From Methanolobus sediminis (GTDB lineage: Archaea; Halobacteriota; Methanosarcinia; Methanosarcinales; Methanosarcinaceae): a stretch of DNA of 64,000 nucleotides. Location: positions 2,480,001-2,544,000 of the forward strand of contig NZ_CP133592.1 of NCBI RefSeq assembly GCF_031312595.1, read 5' to 3'. Below are positions 16,948-24,304 of this stretch, piece by piece. Each line of letters starts with the position of its first letter. Position 1 is the first letter of the stretch. A program made the translations under genes and the position numbers. The notes beneath the pieces are model-generated. The model saw nothing but the letters and a program-made list of their open reading frames with translations. It was not told the DNA's origin and did no database searches.

Positions 16948-18399
16948 TTGGAAGATATTTTTGAAGTTATATTCAATTCTGTAAATGATGGAATTGTCAT
17001 AACTAATTTAGCTGGTCATTTTTTAGAGTTAAATCAGATTACTTGTGACGATTTAGGTTATTCTAAAGAAGAATTGCTACAGATGAGTGTGCAGGATATA
17101 ATTCCTTTAGAATTCAAAGAAGCATTGGGTAAACAAATAGCTGAAAAAATGCCTTGTGGTGGAGGAGTTTTTGAAACACAATGCATATGTAAAGATGGTT
17201 CATTAGAGTTTATTGAACTTAATCTTCGACCAATAGAATTCAAAGGAGCTCCAGCAGTTTTGGTTGTTGTCAGAAATATAACCGATCGTAAAAAGTTCGA
17301 GATTAAATGTGCTGAAGATGATCAAAGAAAACGAATTCTCATAGAACAATCAAATGATGGTATTGTTGTCCTTGATGAAAAGGGAAAAGTTTGTGAAGCC
17401 AATAAGAAGTATGCACAGATGCTAGGTTATTCACATGAAGAATTTCTTTCTTCGTATGTATGGGATTGGGATGCACGTTTTACTCGCGAAGAGTTAGAGT
17501 ATATGCACAATATTACTGACGAAGAAGGAGATCAGTTTGAGACCATCCATCGTCGTAAAGATGGCACTCTTTTTGATGTTGAGATTCGAACTAATGCAGC
17601 TTATTTTGATGAACAGAAAATGATCTTTTGTGTATGTAGGGATATAACCAAACGTAAACAGGAAGAAAAAGAATTGCTGAATGCCAAGCTGGAAGCAGAA
17701 TCTGCCAACAAGGCAAAGTCGCAATTTCTTGCAAACATGAGCCATGAATTAAGAACTCCTCTTAATGCAATAATTGGTTTTTCAGAAACGTTGACTAGTG
17801 AGATATTTGGTGAATTAACTGAGAAGCAGCTCAGACATGCCAGGCATATCAACGTTAGTGGTAAGCATCTTCTAGGGCTTATTAATAATATCCTGGACCT
17901 GTCAAAAATAGAAGCAGACAAAATGGAGCTTGAATGCGAGAATTTTTCTCTAATTGAAGTGCTCAACGAGATCCTTACACAGATGACTCCAATGGCATCA
18001 CGAAAAAACATCAATATTGGGATTGTGAATGCATCCTCAAATGATTATATTTTCGCAGATAGAGTAAAAATCAACCAAATCATGTACAATCTTCTTAGCA
18101 ATGCGATAAAATTTACACCTGAAAACGGTAATGTAAAAGTTAACTCCGAAATTGTTAACGGAAATATTCAGATTTCAGTATCTGATTCAGGTATTGGTAT
18201 TGCTATGAATGAACAAAAGACTATATTTGATTCCTTTGAGCAAGCTAGTTCTACTAATAATCGTGTCTATGGAGGAACTGGACTGGGACTTGCAATCGTC
18301 AAACATTACGTAGAGATGCATTCAGGGGAAATCCATCTGGAAAGTGAAGTTGGAAAAGGAAGTACATTCACATTTACTATACCTATGCATCCCAGGTAA
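16948..18399 (+). CDS. Soluble two-PAS sensor histidine kinase
   Basis: 483 residues from a TTG start with GGAGG nine bases upstream. There is no membrane segment, so it senses an internal signal. PAS domain 1 spans about 1-115 (ends VVRNITDRKK) and PAS domain 2 about 125-235 (ends VCRDITKRKQ). A short coiled linker leads to the dimerisation/phosphoacceptor motif ANMSHELRTPLNAIIGF with His at residue 266. The ATPase domain carries N box NLLSNAIKFTP, G1 DSGIGIA, F box FDSFEQ and G2 GGTGLGLAIV. No response regulator is adjacent, so the partner is unknown. It is followed by a long gene-poor stretch. Confidence 0.92.
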   Translation: MEDIFEVIFNSVNDGIVITNLAGHFLELNQITCDDLGYSKEELLQMSVQDIIPLEFKEALGKQIAEKMPCGGGVFETQCICKDGSLEFIELNLRPIEFKGAPAVLVVVRNITDRKKFEIKCAEDDQRKRILIEQSNDGIVVLDEKGKVCEANKKYAQMLGYSHEEFLSSYVWDWDARFTREELEYMHNITDEEGDQFETIHRRKDGTLFDVEIRTNAAYFDEQKMIFCVCRDITKRKQEEKELLNAKLEAESANKAKSQFLANMSHELRTPLNAIIGFSETLTSEIFGELTEKQLRHARHINVSGKHLLGLINNILDLSKIEADKMELECENFSLIEVLNEILTQMTPMASRKNINIGIVNASSNDYIFADRVKINQIMYNLLSNAIKFTPENGNVKVNSEIVNGNIQISVSDSGIGIAMNEQKTIFDSFEQASSTNNRVYGGTGLGLAIVKHYVEMHSGEIHLESEVGKGSTFTFTIPMHPR

Positions 18400-19164
18400 C
18401 AAATCTCATTCATTAGGTCAAACTATTATAAACTCATATGAAATAATATTTGCTTCTGCTGTTGATTAAGTATGATACTTTAATCTTCAAAAACAGAATC
18501 TAACTAAGGAAGGTATGGAGCATCAAAGTCCCGAATTGATGCTCCATATCGTACACTAAATTCCAATTGTTGTTTTAACCCCAAACTTCAATTTAACTTT
18601 GATAACATCTTACTTATTTGTAAGCTAATGGAAATATATAGCAAAATTTAATATGTATAATCTAAATTGATGTTTTATGTTTATAATATATATATTGCTA
18701 TTTTGACCTACAAACAACTTAAGGTAACATTTCTCAATTCAAGAAATGTATTCTTGCTCTTGATAATGAATAATGCATAAAATAAGACTTGTTGGACATT
18801 TTATTGGGGGTTATTATGTATTGTAGTCCAACAGGTCAGAAGACGATTGGGAAATTCATCCACAGTGGTAATTGATAGCACTTTTCTACTAATAGTTTCA
18901 CACCGGTTTTTATATAGCACTATATAATGTATTGTTCTGTTAGTTCTCTATATAGTAATTCCCGAGTTATCTTGTCTCTTGCTATTGTTCTAAAGACTAT
19001 TGTAGGCATACCTTAGAGTGAATTTCTGCTTCACTAGAAAATAGAATGCTACTTTAAGTGCTTCTAAGAAAAGCATCAACCTATAAAAACAAAAGAAGAA
19101 GGAACAAGTCCTTCGTTTTTAATTATGTCTGGCTTACTGTTCGAAAACAGCTCATCTTTTATGA
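18400..19164. other. Gene-poor AT-rich interval
   Basis: No convincing coding region is seen on either strand. It holds a strong hairpin (18512-18550) and a weaker imperfect repeat, CTTGTTGGAC (18788-18797) with GTCCAACAGG (18826-18835), around a 28-base spacer. The rest is AT-rich. Confidence 0.5.
18512..18550. repeat. Strong perfect hairpin
   Basis: ATGGAGCATCAA (18515-18526) and TTGATGCTCCAT (18536-18547) form a perfect 12-bp stem with a 9-base loop AGTCCCGAA, extended outward by a T-A, a G-T and a G-C pair. It lies 115 bases after the histidine kinase stop and no T-run follows directly, so it is not a textbook terminator. It could mark the mRNA 3' end or a small RNA. Confidence 0.55.
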
Positions 19165-19311
19165 TCAGGCAAAAATAGCAATGGAATCAAACCTTACAGT
19201 TCCTTTATTTGTCCAGTAACCACAGTTTTCACAATACTGGATAGTTTCGTTTTCATTCAGCTTGGAATTACATTCCGGACAGTTTTCTAATTTGTTCATT
19301 TTTCCCATCAT
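19165..19311 (-). CDS. Zinc-ribbon microprotein, 48 residues
   Basis: A reverse-strand ORF from ATG 19311 (in-frame ATGs at 19308 and 19299) to TGA 19165. It carries NCPECNSKL, then YCENCGYW: two CxxC knuckles 16 residues apart, which form a complete zinc ribbon. The C-terminus is short and hydrophobic (VRFDSIAIFA). A GGGGAT site lies about nine bases upstream. Small zinc ribbons of this kind act in nucleic-acid or protein contacts; no partner is visible because it stands alone in a gene-poor stretch. Confidence 0.65.
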   Translation of the reverse strand: MMGKMNKLENCPECNSKLNENETIQYCENCGYWTNKGTVRFDSIAIFA

Positions 19312-19701
19312 TTTTTAAATCCCCTTTCTTATTTTTAATAAGTAGTGTCTATTAGTTATCATACTACTTATAGCTAGTACTTATAATACTATTTATTACT
19401 CAGGTGGATTATGTTATCTATATATATGCTATATTTTCTTTTTTGCATCAGATAAAATTAGTCTATTCTGTAGTGCCTATTCAGTTGTTTTGTAATGGAA
19501 AATCCTGAAAATCACAGTAGTAATTACTATTTGGTATGGGTCATTAAAATTTTGATAGTACTGTCAGATGTTCAGAATGTTCACATTTACGGGCATATTT
19601 CAAAATCATGAACATGATTCTTTTATATATAGACATAACAACCCTGTATATGCAACAGCTGTATTTCGAATAGATCAGCATGCCAAAAATGGGATTACAA
19701 T
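19312..19701. other. Intergenic promoter region, no gene seen
   Basis: AT-rich DNA between the divergent zinc-ribbon and coiled-coil genes. A TATA-like CTTTTATATATAG at about 19620-19632 would serve the coiled-coil gene with a leader of about 50 bases. Confidence 0.4.
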
Positions 19702-20547
19702 ATGAGCGAGGAACTTTTCTATCAGAACCAACTCCAGAACCTTGAAGATATCAAAGCTTCATACTTCAGCCAACTCGATGAAGTTGAGAAAAAGCGTGCT
19801 GAAATAGCTTTGAAGAAGGAGCAAATAAAAGCTGATGAAGCTCATATCATGGAAGAATATCACAGGATACGTGATGCAAAAAAGCTGATCACAAAAGAAT
19901 TTGAAAACCTTGCCAGTAAAAGCGAGATTCTCAAACAGGCAAAAAAGGAATACGAAAGAAAGCATGTTTCATTCTTAAAGCTGGAAGCTGAGCTTGCTAC
20001 TCGTATGGATAAATACGATATTGATAATAACTCTCTGCAGAAAAGAAATTGTGAGCAATATAGGGTTCTGCGTACTCAATATGAAGAAGAGCTGGCTGTT
20101 AGGAAAAGGCAAAAAAGCCTTGACAGGACAAGGAAAAAGCTTGAATCAAAGGCAAAGGAAATTGCTGACATTAAAAAAGAGATAACTTCCGGTGAGATGG
20201 ATATTGAGGTCGAAACTGAGAAGATAGAACGCAAGCGTGAGTATGTCAGGTATATGCGAGAGCTTCTCTCTACTCAGGAAGAGGAATTCTCATCTCGTGA
20301 AAAAGAACTCATTCAGTTAAAACAAAAGACCGAGGATGAGATTAGTAAGCAGGTAACTATTCATAGACAACAGCTTGATATCATCAAAAAGGATGCCAGG
20401 ATCGAACAGCAGATGGCATACATCAAGATCCTTGAAGATGATCTCTATGAACTCAAAAGCAAACTTGAAAAAGCAAATGAAAAATTGATTAATATGAAGC
20501 TTTTTTCAAACATATTCGAGCAAAATCAGGAGCTTCTTGCAAACTGA
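19702..20547 (+). CDS. Long coiled-coil protein of unknown function
   Basis: 281 residues that are almost entirely charged helix with heptad character (for example VEKKRAEIALKKEQIKADEAHIMEEYHRI and KQVTIHRQQLDIIKKDARIEQQMAYIKILEDDLYELKSKLEKANEKL). There is no signal peptide, membrane segment or globular domain. It resembles SMC-like or structural coiled coils in composition only, without any ATPase head. It has its own TATA box and no operon partner. Scaffold or cytoskeletal roles are possible but unsupported. Confidence 0.75.
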   Translation: MSEELFYQNQLQNLEDIKASYFSQLDEVEKKRAEIALKKEQIKADEAHIMEEYHRIRDAKKLITKEFENLASKSEILKQAKKEYERKHVSFLKLEAELATRMDKYDIDNNSLQKRNCEQYRVLRTQYEEELAVRKRQKSLDRTRKKLESKAKEIADIKKEITSGEMDIEVETEKIERKREYVRYMRELLSTQEEEFSSREKELIQLKQKTEDEISKQVTIHRQQLDIIKKDARIEQQMAYIKILEDDLYELKSKLEKANEKLINMKLFSNIFEQNQELLAN

Positions 20548-20623
20548 ATATCAATTTATTTTTTTAAATTCATACTCTTTTTTACTGATGTATCTGCGTA
20601 CATCATTTTTGTCAACAGGGCGA

Positions 20624-20633
20624 TTTATAAAAA
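20624..20633 (+). promoter_or_regulatory. TATA box for the 20.66-kb candidate RNA
   Basis: TTTATAAAAA lies 31-40 bases before the first base of the P1 stem, consistent with a transcript starting a few bases upstream of the structured element. Confidence 0.45.
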
Positions 20634-20663
20634 CTTAAATAACATTTGATTAATTTCAATCAT

Positions 20664-20744
20664 AAGGCACGGTGGCATGTGTATGCATGCCTTTGGCGGG
20701 AACTCGCATACCAACCAAAATTTACTGAGGGGTGCACGTGCCTT
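20664..20744 (+). ncRNA. Candidate small RNA with closed stem, two hairpins and possible pseudoknot
   Basis: AAGGCACG (20664-20671) pairs with CGTGCCTT (20737-20744) to close an 81-base element that is clearly more GC-rich than its surroundings. Inside are GGCATG/CATGCC (20674-20679 with 20686-20691, loop TGTATG) and TTTGG/CCAAA (20692-20696 with 20715-20719). The loop bases GTATG (20681-20685) are complementary to CATAC (20707-20711), allowing a pseudoknot. A T-run follows at 20763-20770. With its own TATA box, it looks like an independent RNA rather than a leader of the LysE gene 140 bases on. No known family was recognised. Confidence 0.55.
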
Positions 20745-20878
20745 TTGCTGTTAATGTGCAACATTTTTTTTGGATACGATTTTATTTCTTGATTCTGAAC
20801 AATATCTCAAAAGAATTATGATTACAATATATTTGAATCAACAAGTTTAAACATTTAGACTCAATACGCAGTTCGGGT

Positions 20879-21499
20879 ATGTCTCTGATCAATGAATTTC
20901 TGATATCCGGGATACTTCTGGGATTTGCTTCTGGCATATCACCAGGTCCGCTACTGACCATGACCATCTCAGAATCACTTAAACACGGTTCACGTGCAGG
21001 GATCAAGGTTGCAGTATCTCCATTTATAACAGACATTCTTATAGTTTCGATGATCCTGCTTTTTCTTCTGAAATTCGAGAATTACGACCCTGCAATTGCC
21101 ATGATAAGTCTGGGAGGCTCTTTTTATCTTATTTATCTTGGAATCTCATCCTTAAGAACAAAGAGTAGTGATCTCGATCTTGAAACAAAGAAGAGTGATT
21201 CTTTAAAAAAAGGAATTATTGTGAATTTCCTCAGCCCTCATCCATATCTGTTCTGGATTGCAATAGGCGGACCAATTCTTTTCAAAGCTCAGGACACCAG
21301 CATCTTTTCAGCAATACTTTTTGTTATAGGTTTTTATGCTTTGCTGGTCGGTTCTAAAATCACCATTGCAATGCTGGTGGGAAGATCAAGAGGCTTTTTG
21401 AAAAGCAATTATTATCTATACACAATCAGATCATTGGGACTTGTTTATGTGGTCTTTGCGTTCTATTTCCTGAAGCAAGGATTGGAGTTGCTGAATTAA
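20879..21499 (+). CDS. LysE/RhtB-family exporter
   Basis: A 206-residue inner-membrane exporter with about six hydrophobic helices. It opens with the family signature: LISGILLGFASGISPGPLLTMTISESLKHGSRAGIKVAVSP, in which the SPGPL turn and the later NFLSPHPYLFWIAIGGP loop are diagnostic. LysE relatives export amino acids or related small molecules; the substrate is not evident. A TATA-like ACAATATATTTG lies at about 20824. The structured RNA at 20664-20744 is upstream but ends in its own T-run. Confidence 0.88.
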   Translation: MSLINEFLISGILLGFASGISPGPLLTMTISESLKHGSRAGIKVAVSPFITDILIVSMILLFLLKFENYDPAIAMISLGGSFYLIYLGISSLRTKSSDLDLETKKSDSLKKGIIVNFLSPHPYLFWIAIGGPILFKAQDTSIFSAILFVIGFYALLVGSKITIAMLVGRSRGFLKSNYYLYTIRSLGLVYVVFAFYFLKQGLELLN

Positions 21500-21876
21500 A
21501 GAAACAATTGTTGCAATAATGGTTGAAATTAAAAAAGAAAATATCGGAGGGAATCTCTCCAAAAACAATTTTATTTTTTTCATTTTTCTCTGAACTCATC
21601 GCTCTCAGTTCACCACCATCGTCAAGAGCGTAGGTGCCGTAACAGGCCAATACTCGGAAGCAAAAGTTATTTTAAAGCTGACTATGTGGCGTAGCGTATA
21701 TGTTTGTGTCAGCTTATTCAAAATATCCTGTCTCAAATATCAAATATTTCCATCTTTATTGAAAACTAATTTATATATCTGACATTTTGGGGATAAGTTA
21801 ACACTGTTATTAAAAACATATTTATGTAACAATATATAATCTATATTATAATTTAAAATTTGATGAGGTTGCTATT
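21500..21876. other. Intergenic region, nothing supported
   Basis: AT-rich except for about 21595-21715. A reverse-strand frame crosses it (MACYGTYALDDGGEL...) but overlaps the end of the LysE gene and has no recognisable homology. A likely promoter for the next gene lies at about 21828-21850 (repeated TATAAT/TATTATA). Confidence 0.35.
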
Positions 21877-22077
21877 ATGGTAGATTGTGAATTACTTTCA
21901 AAATGTGGATTTTTCAGTAAATATCAGGATTCCAAACAGGCTGCATGCAGTGGTTTCATTGCTATGTATTGCAAAGGATCAAAAATGGATGACTGCAAAA
22001 GAAAAGCTTATAGAAAAGAAAACGGTGTTGCACCATCAGACGATATGATGCCAACCGGTTCAATGATCGCAAATTGA
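21877..22077 (+). CDS. Small cysteine-rich protein, 66 residues
   Basis: The sequence has five cysteines: CELLSKCGFF, then QAACSGFIAMYCKGSKMDDCKRK. This arrangement suggests a metal or Fe-S site. A GATGAGG site precedes the ATG. The C-terminal GVAPSDDMMPTGSM motif looks conserved in character, but I cannot name a family with confidence. It has its own AT-rich promoter and ends 15 bases before the convergent FdhD gene. Confidence 0.7.
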   Translation: MVDCELLSKCGFFSKYQDSKQAACSGFIAMYCKGSKMDDCKRKAYRKENGVAPSDDMMPTGSMIAN

Positions 22078-22092
22078 TCATCTTCTTTTTAA

Positions 22093-22887
22093 TTAATCAT
22101 ACTCACTTTCCTGTAAAGCATCTGTAACTGTATCGGGGATATCAGTTATTCGTTTTCCCCATGAATATATATTCATTTTTTTGCTGCGTACAAAACCAAC
22201 TATTGTAAGTCCGCGGGACCTGGCAATATCAATAGCAAGGGTAGTAGTTGCACCCCTTGATACAACAACAGGGATATTTGCAGTAAGACATTTCCTGACC
22301 ATTTCCGATGATATCCTGCCCGAGCAGATAATGTATGTTCTGGAAAGGTCTATTTTATTTTCAAGAGCATAGCCAACTATCTTATCAAGTGCGTTGTGTC
22401 TGCCAATATCTTCTACAACACATACCTTTCCATTTGGATCGTACAACCCGACCACATGTATTCCGCCTGTAAGGACATGAAGTTGTGAATCAAGGGCTTC
22501 TTTTACAGAGTTGCGTATGGTTTCGGAATCAAGTGTCAGGTCTGAGTTTATTTCCGGTAGTTTGCCTATATCGAGATAGGACATTGAACCGCCACAACCA
22601 CTGAGAACCGTTTTCTTTGATACAAGTATCTTGAATGGACTTTTTGTCAGCACGCCTGCGTTTGTGTCTTCTATCCTGATAGACTCAATTTCATCTGCAT
22701 CCTTGATTATACCCTCCGTGAACAGAAAACCAATAACAAATTCCCTTAGCATATCAGGACTGATCATCGCAGTGAGTGCATGCCTTCCATTAACTGTGAC
22801 TGCAAGCGGCATCTCTTCAATGACCGAGTGTCCTTCCAGTTCAAAAGAGCCTGAATCTCCTTTGATGCATTCGATTTCCCTGTACAT
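22093..22887 (-). CDS. fdhD: FdhD-family sulfurtransferase
   Basis: Accessory protein that passes sulfur from a cysteine desulfurase to the molybdenum/tungsten cofactor of formate dehydrogenase. I use the ATG at 22887 (MYREIECIKGDSGSFELEGH), which overlaps the SufS stop by one base; a longer frame to 23019 runs inside sufS and is spurious. Family motifs include MISPDMLREFVIGFLFTEGII, VCVVEDIGRHNALDKI and SGRISSEMVRKC. The sulfur-carrier loop reads SGCGGSMSYLDIG, with one cysteine where Escherichia coli FdhD has CxxC. Coupling to SufS fits the sulfur relay. Confidence 0.9.
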   Translation of the reverse strand: MYREIECIKGDSGSFELEGHSVIEEMPLAVTVNGRHALTAMISPDMLREFVIGFLFTEGIIKDADEIESIRIEDTNAGVLTKSPFKILVSKKTVLSGCGGSMSYLDIGKLPEINSDLTLDSETIRNSVKEALDSQLHVLTGGIHVVGLYDPNGKVCVVEDIGRHNALDKIVGYALENKIDLSRTYIICSGRISSEMVRKCLTANIPVVVSRGATTTLAIDIARSRGLTIVGFVRSKKMNIYSWGKRITDIPDTVTDALQESEYD

Positions 22888-24071
22888 TACAATCTCCTCA
22901 CAAGTTCCTTTATCGTATCTATAAGCAACTCGATTTCTTCTTCTGTGTTGTAGATGTAGAGACTTGCCCTGACAGTGCCGTTCTTCAGTCCCAGATGTTT
23001 CATCAGCGGCTGACAGCAATGTTCTCCTGAGCGAACCATGATACCTGCACCTTCGTCAAGTACATGTGCAACTTCATGTGGATGCACACCGTTTACATTG
23101 AAGGACACCACTCCTATTCTGTCTGAGCTATCCTGTGGACCATAGACCGCTACACCATTTATGTCACTAAGTCCTTCAATCAATATCTTTGTAAGCTTTT
23201 CCTCATGTTTTTCTATGTTCTCCATGCCAATGTTTTCCAGGTATTCCACAGCTCTGGTAAGACCAATCATTCCTGATATATTTGGTGTTCCACCTTCATA
23301 TTTTTCATATCCTTCTGCGAAGGTGAATCCATCCATGGAAACTTCACCTATCATTCCGCCACCAAACAGGAGGGGTTTAATGTCTGCATCTTTCATCCAC
23401 AAAATTCCTGTACCGGTTGGTCCGAGCATTTTGTGTCCTGAAAAACAGAAGTAATCACATCCCAGTTCCGTTACATTGATCGGAATATGTGGTACTGACT
23501 GGGCACCGTCCACAAGTAGCTTTGCTCCATAATCATGACATATAGCAGCTATTTCCTTAACAGGCATAATATTTCCAAGTACATTGGAAGCATGTGTTAC
23601 AGCAACTATCTTAGTGTTCTCACTGATAATATCCTCAAGATCACTGATGTTCAGTGAACCTTGGGCATCTGTTTTGATAACTGAGACTTCAACATCTTTT
23701 TCACGCAGGTTTATCCAGGGAAGAAAATTGGAATGATGTTCCAGGATGGTTGTAATAACATTGTCATCTTTTTTCCACTTTGTTCCGCTGGCAACCATAT
23801 TAATTGCTTCAGTTGTGTTCTTTGTGAGAACTGTTGTGCCATTTTCCCCGCCAATGAACTGTGCTATCTTCTCATGGGCATGCCAGTATTTCTGACTGGC
23901 AATGTTAGTAAGCCGATGCACACCTCTTCCTACATTTGCACGGTAATGCCTTTCAAATTCGTTTGTGGCATTCAGTACCTGTTCTGGCGAAAGACTTGTC
24001 GCAGCACTGTCCATATAGGCAATATCTGTAAGAATTGGAAAGTCAATCCTTGCTTGCTTCAGGTTTAACAT
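22887..24071 (-). CDS. sufS: Cysteine desulfurase, SufS type
   Basis: PLP enzyme that releases sulfur from cysteine as a protein persulfide for Fe-S clusters and thio-cofactors. 394 residues. It has the class V aminotransferase fold with YMDSAATSLSP at the start, ILEHHSNFLPW in the middle, the PLP lysine in CFSGHKMLGPTGTG and the persulfide cysteine region VRSGEHCCQP near residue 355. An AGGAAGG site precedes the ATG. It is translationally coupled to fdhD and divergent from SepCysS, with operator-like palindromes between them. Many methanogens lack conventional desulfurases, so its presence is notable. Confidence 0.92.
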   Translation of the reverse strand: MLNLKQARIDFPILTDIAYMDSAATSLSPEQVLNATNEFERHYRANVGRGVHRLTNIASQKYWHAHEKIAQFIGGENGTTVLTKNTTEAINMVASGTKWKKDDNVITTILEHHSNFLPWINLREKDVEVSVIKTDAQGSLNISDLEDIISENTKIVAVTHASNVLGNIMPVKEIAAICHDYGAKLLVDGAQSVPHIPINVTELGCDYFCFSGHKMLGPTGTGILWMKDADIKPLLFGGGMIGEVSMDGFTFAEGYEKYEGGTPNISGMIGLTRAVEYLENIGMENIEKHEEKLTKILIEGLSDINGVAVYGPQDSSDRIGVVSFNVNGVHPHEVAHVLDEGAGIMVRSGEHCCQPLMKHLGLKNGTVRASLYIYNTEEEIELLIDTIKELVRRL

Positions 24072-24098
24072 TTGTTTCCTTCCTGAAATTTAATATGA

Positions 24099-24112
24099 CT
24101 CACAATTGTGAA
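24099..24112. promoter_or_regulatory. Palindromic operator, site 1 (sufS side)
   Basis: CTCACAATTGTGAA; the inner TCACAATTGTGA (24100-24111) is a perfect 12-bp palindrome. It lies in the sufS leader 28 bases before the ATG and matches two sites near the SepCysS promoter and one at nadA. Confidence 0.6.
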
Positions 24113-24182
24113 TAGGATTTGAATCTAAAAAATGTTTTCTGTTTCTGTACATTGTCACTCCTTTATGCATTACTTTTATATA

Positions 24183-24196
24183 TTCACAATTGTTAA
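24183..24196. promoter_or_regulatory. Palindromic operator, site 2 (SepCysS promoter)
   Basis: TTCACAATTGTTAA directly abuts a TATA box (CTTTTATATA, about 24172-24182). The same 14 bases occur in front of nadA at 27895-27908. Binding here would block access to the transcription start. Confidence 0.65.
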
Positions 24197-24202
24197 CATA
24201 GA

Positions 24203-24216
24203 TTCACAATCGTGAA
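24203..24216. promoter_or_regulatory. Palindromic operator, site 3 (SepCysS promoter)
   Basis: TTCACAATCGTGAA is centred 20 bases (two helical turns) after site 2, a spacing that suits cooperative binding on one face of the DNA. It covers the predicted transcription start of SepCysS. Confidence 0.62.
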
Positions 24217-24304
24217 TTTCATTGATATTCACGTTATTAATGCCGTATCATTACGAATAATGCCTGCTGTGCAGACTGATTGTAATGAGGCAAGAGGTAT
24301 TCCT

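Noticed and set aside
18788-18835. Imperfect repeat CTTGTTGGAC / GTCCAACAGG as transposon ends
   Set aside because: Only ten bases with a wobble pair, a 28-base interior and no target duplication or transposase nearby.
21426-21650. Reverse-strand frame of 74 codons beginning MACYGTYALDDGGEL
   Set aside because: It overlaps the end of the LysE gene, has no ribosome site or family resemblance, and the composition drifts along its length.
22888-23019. N-terminal extension of the FdhD frame up to 23019
   Set aside because: It lies wholly within the end of sufS, adds a sequence unlike any FdhD, and the ATG at 22887 overlapping the sufS stop fits normal coupling.
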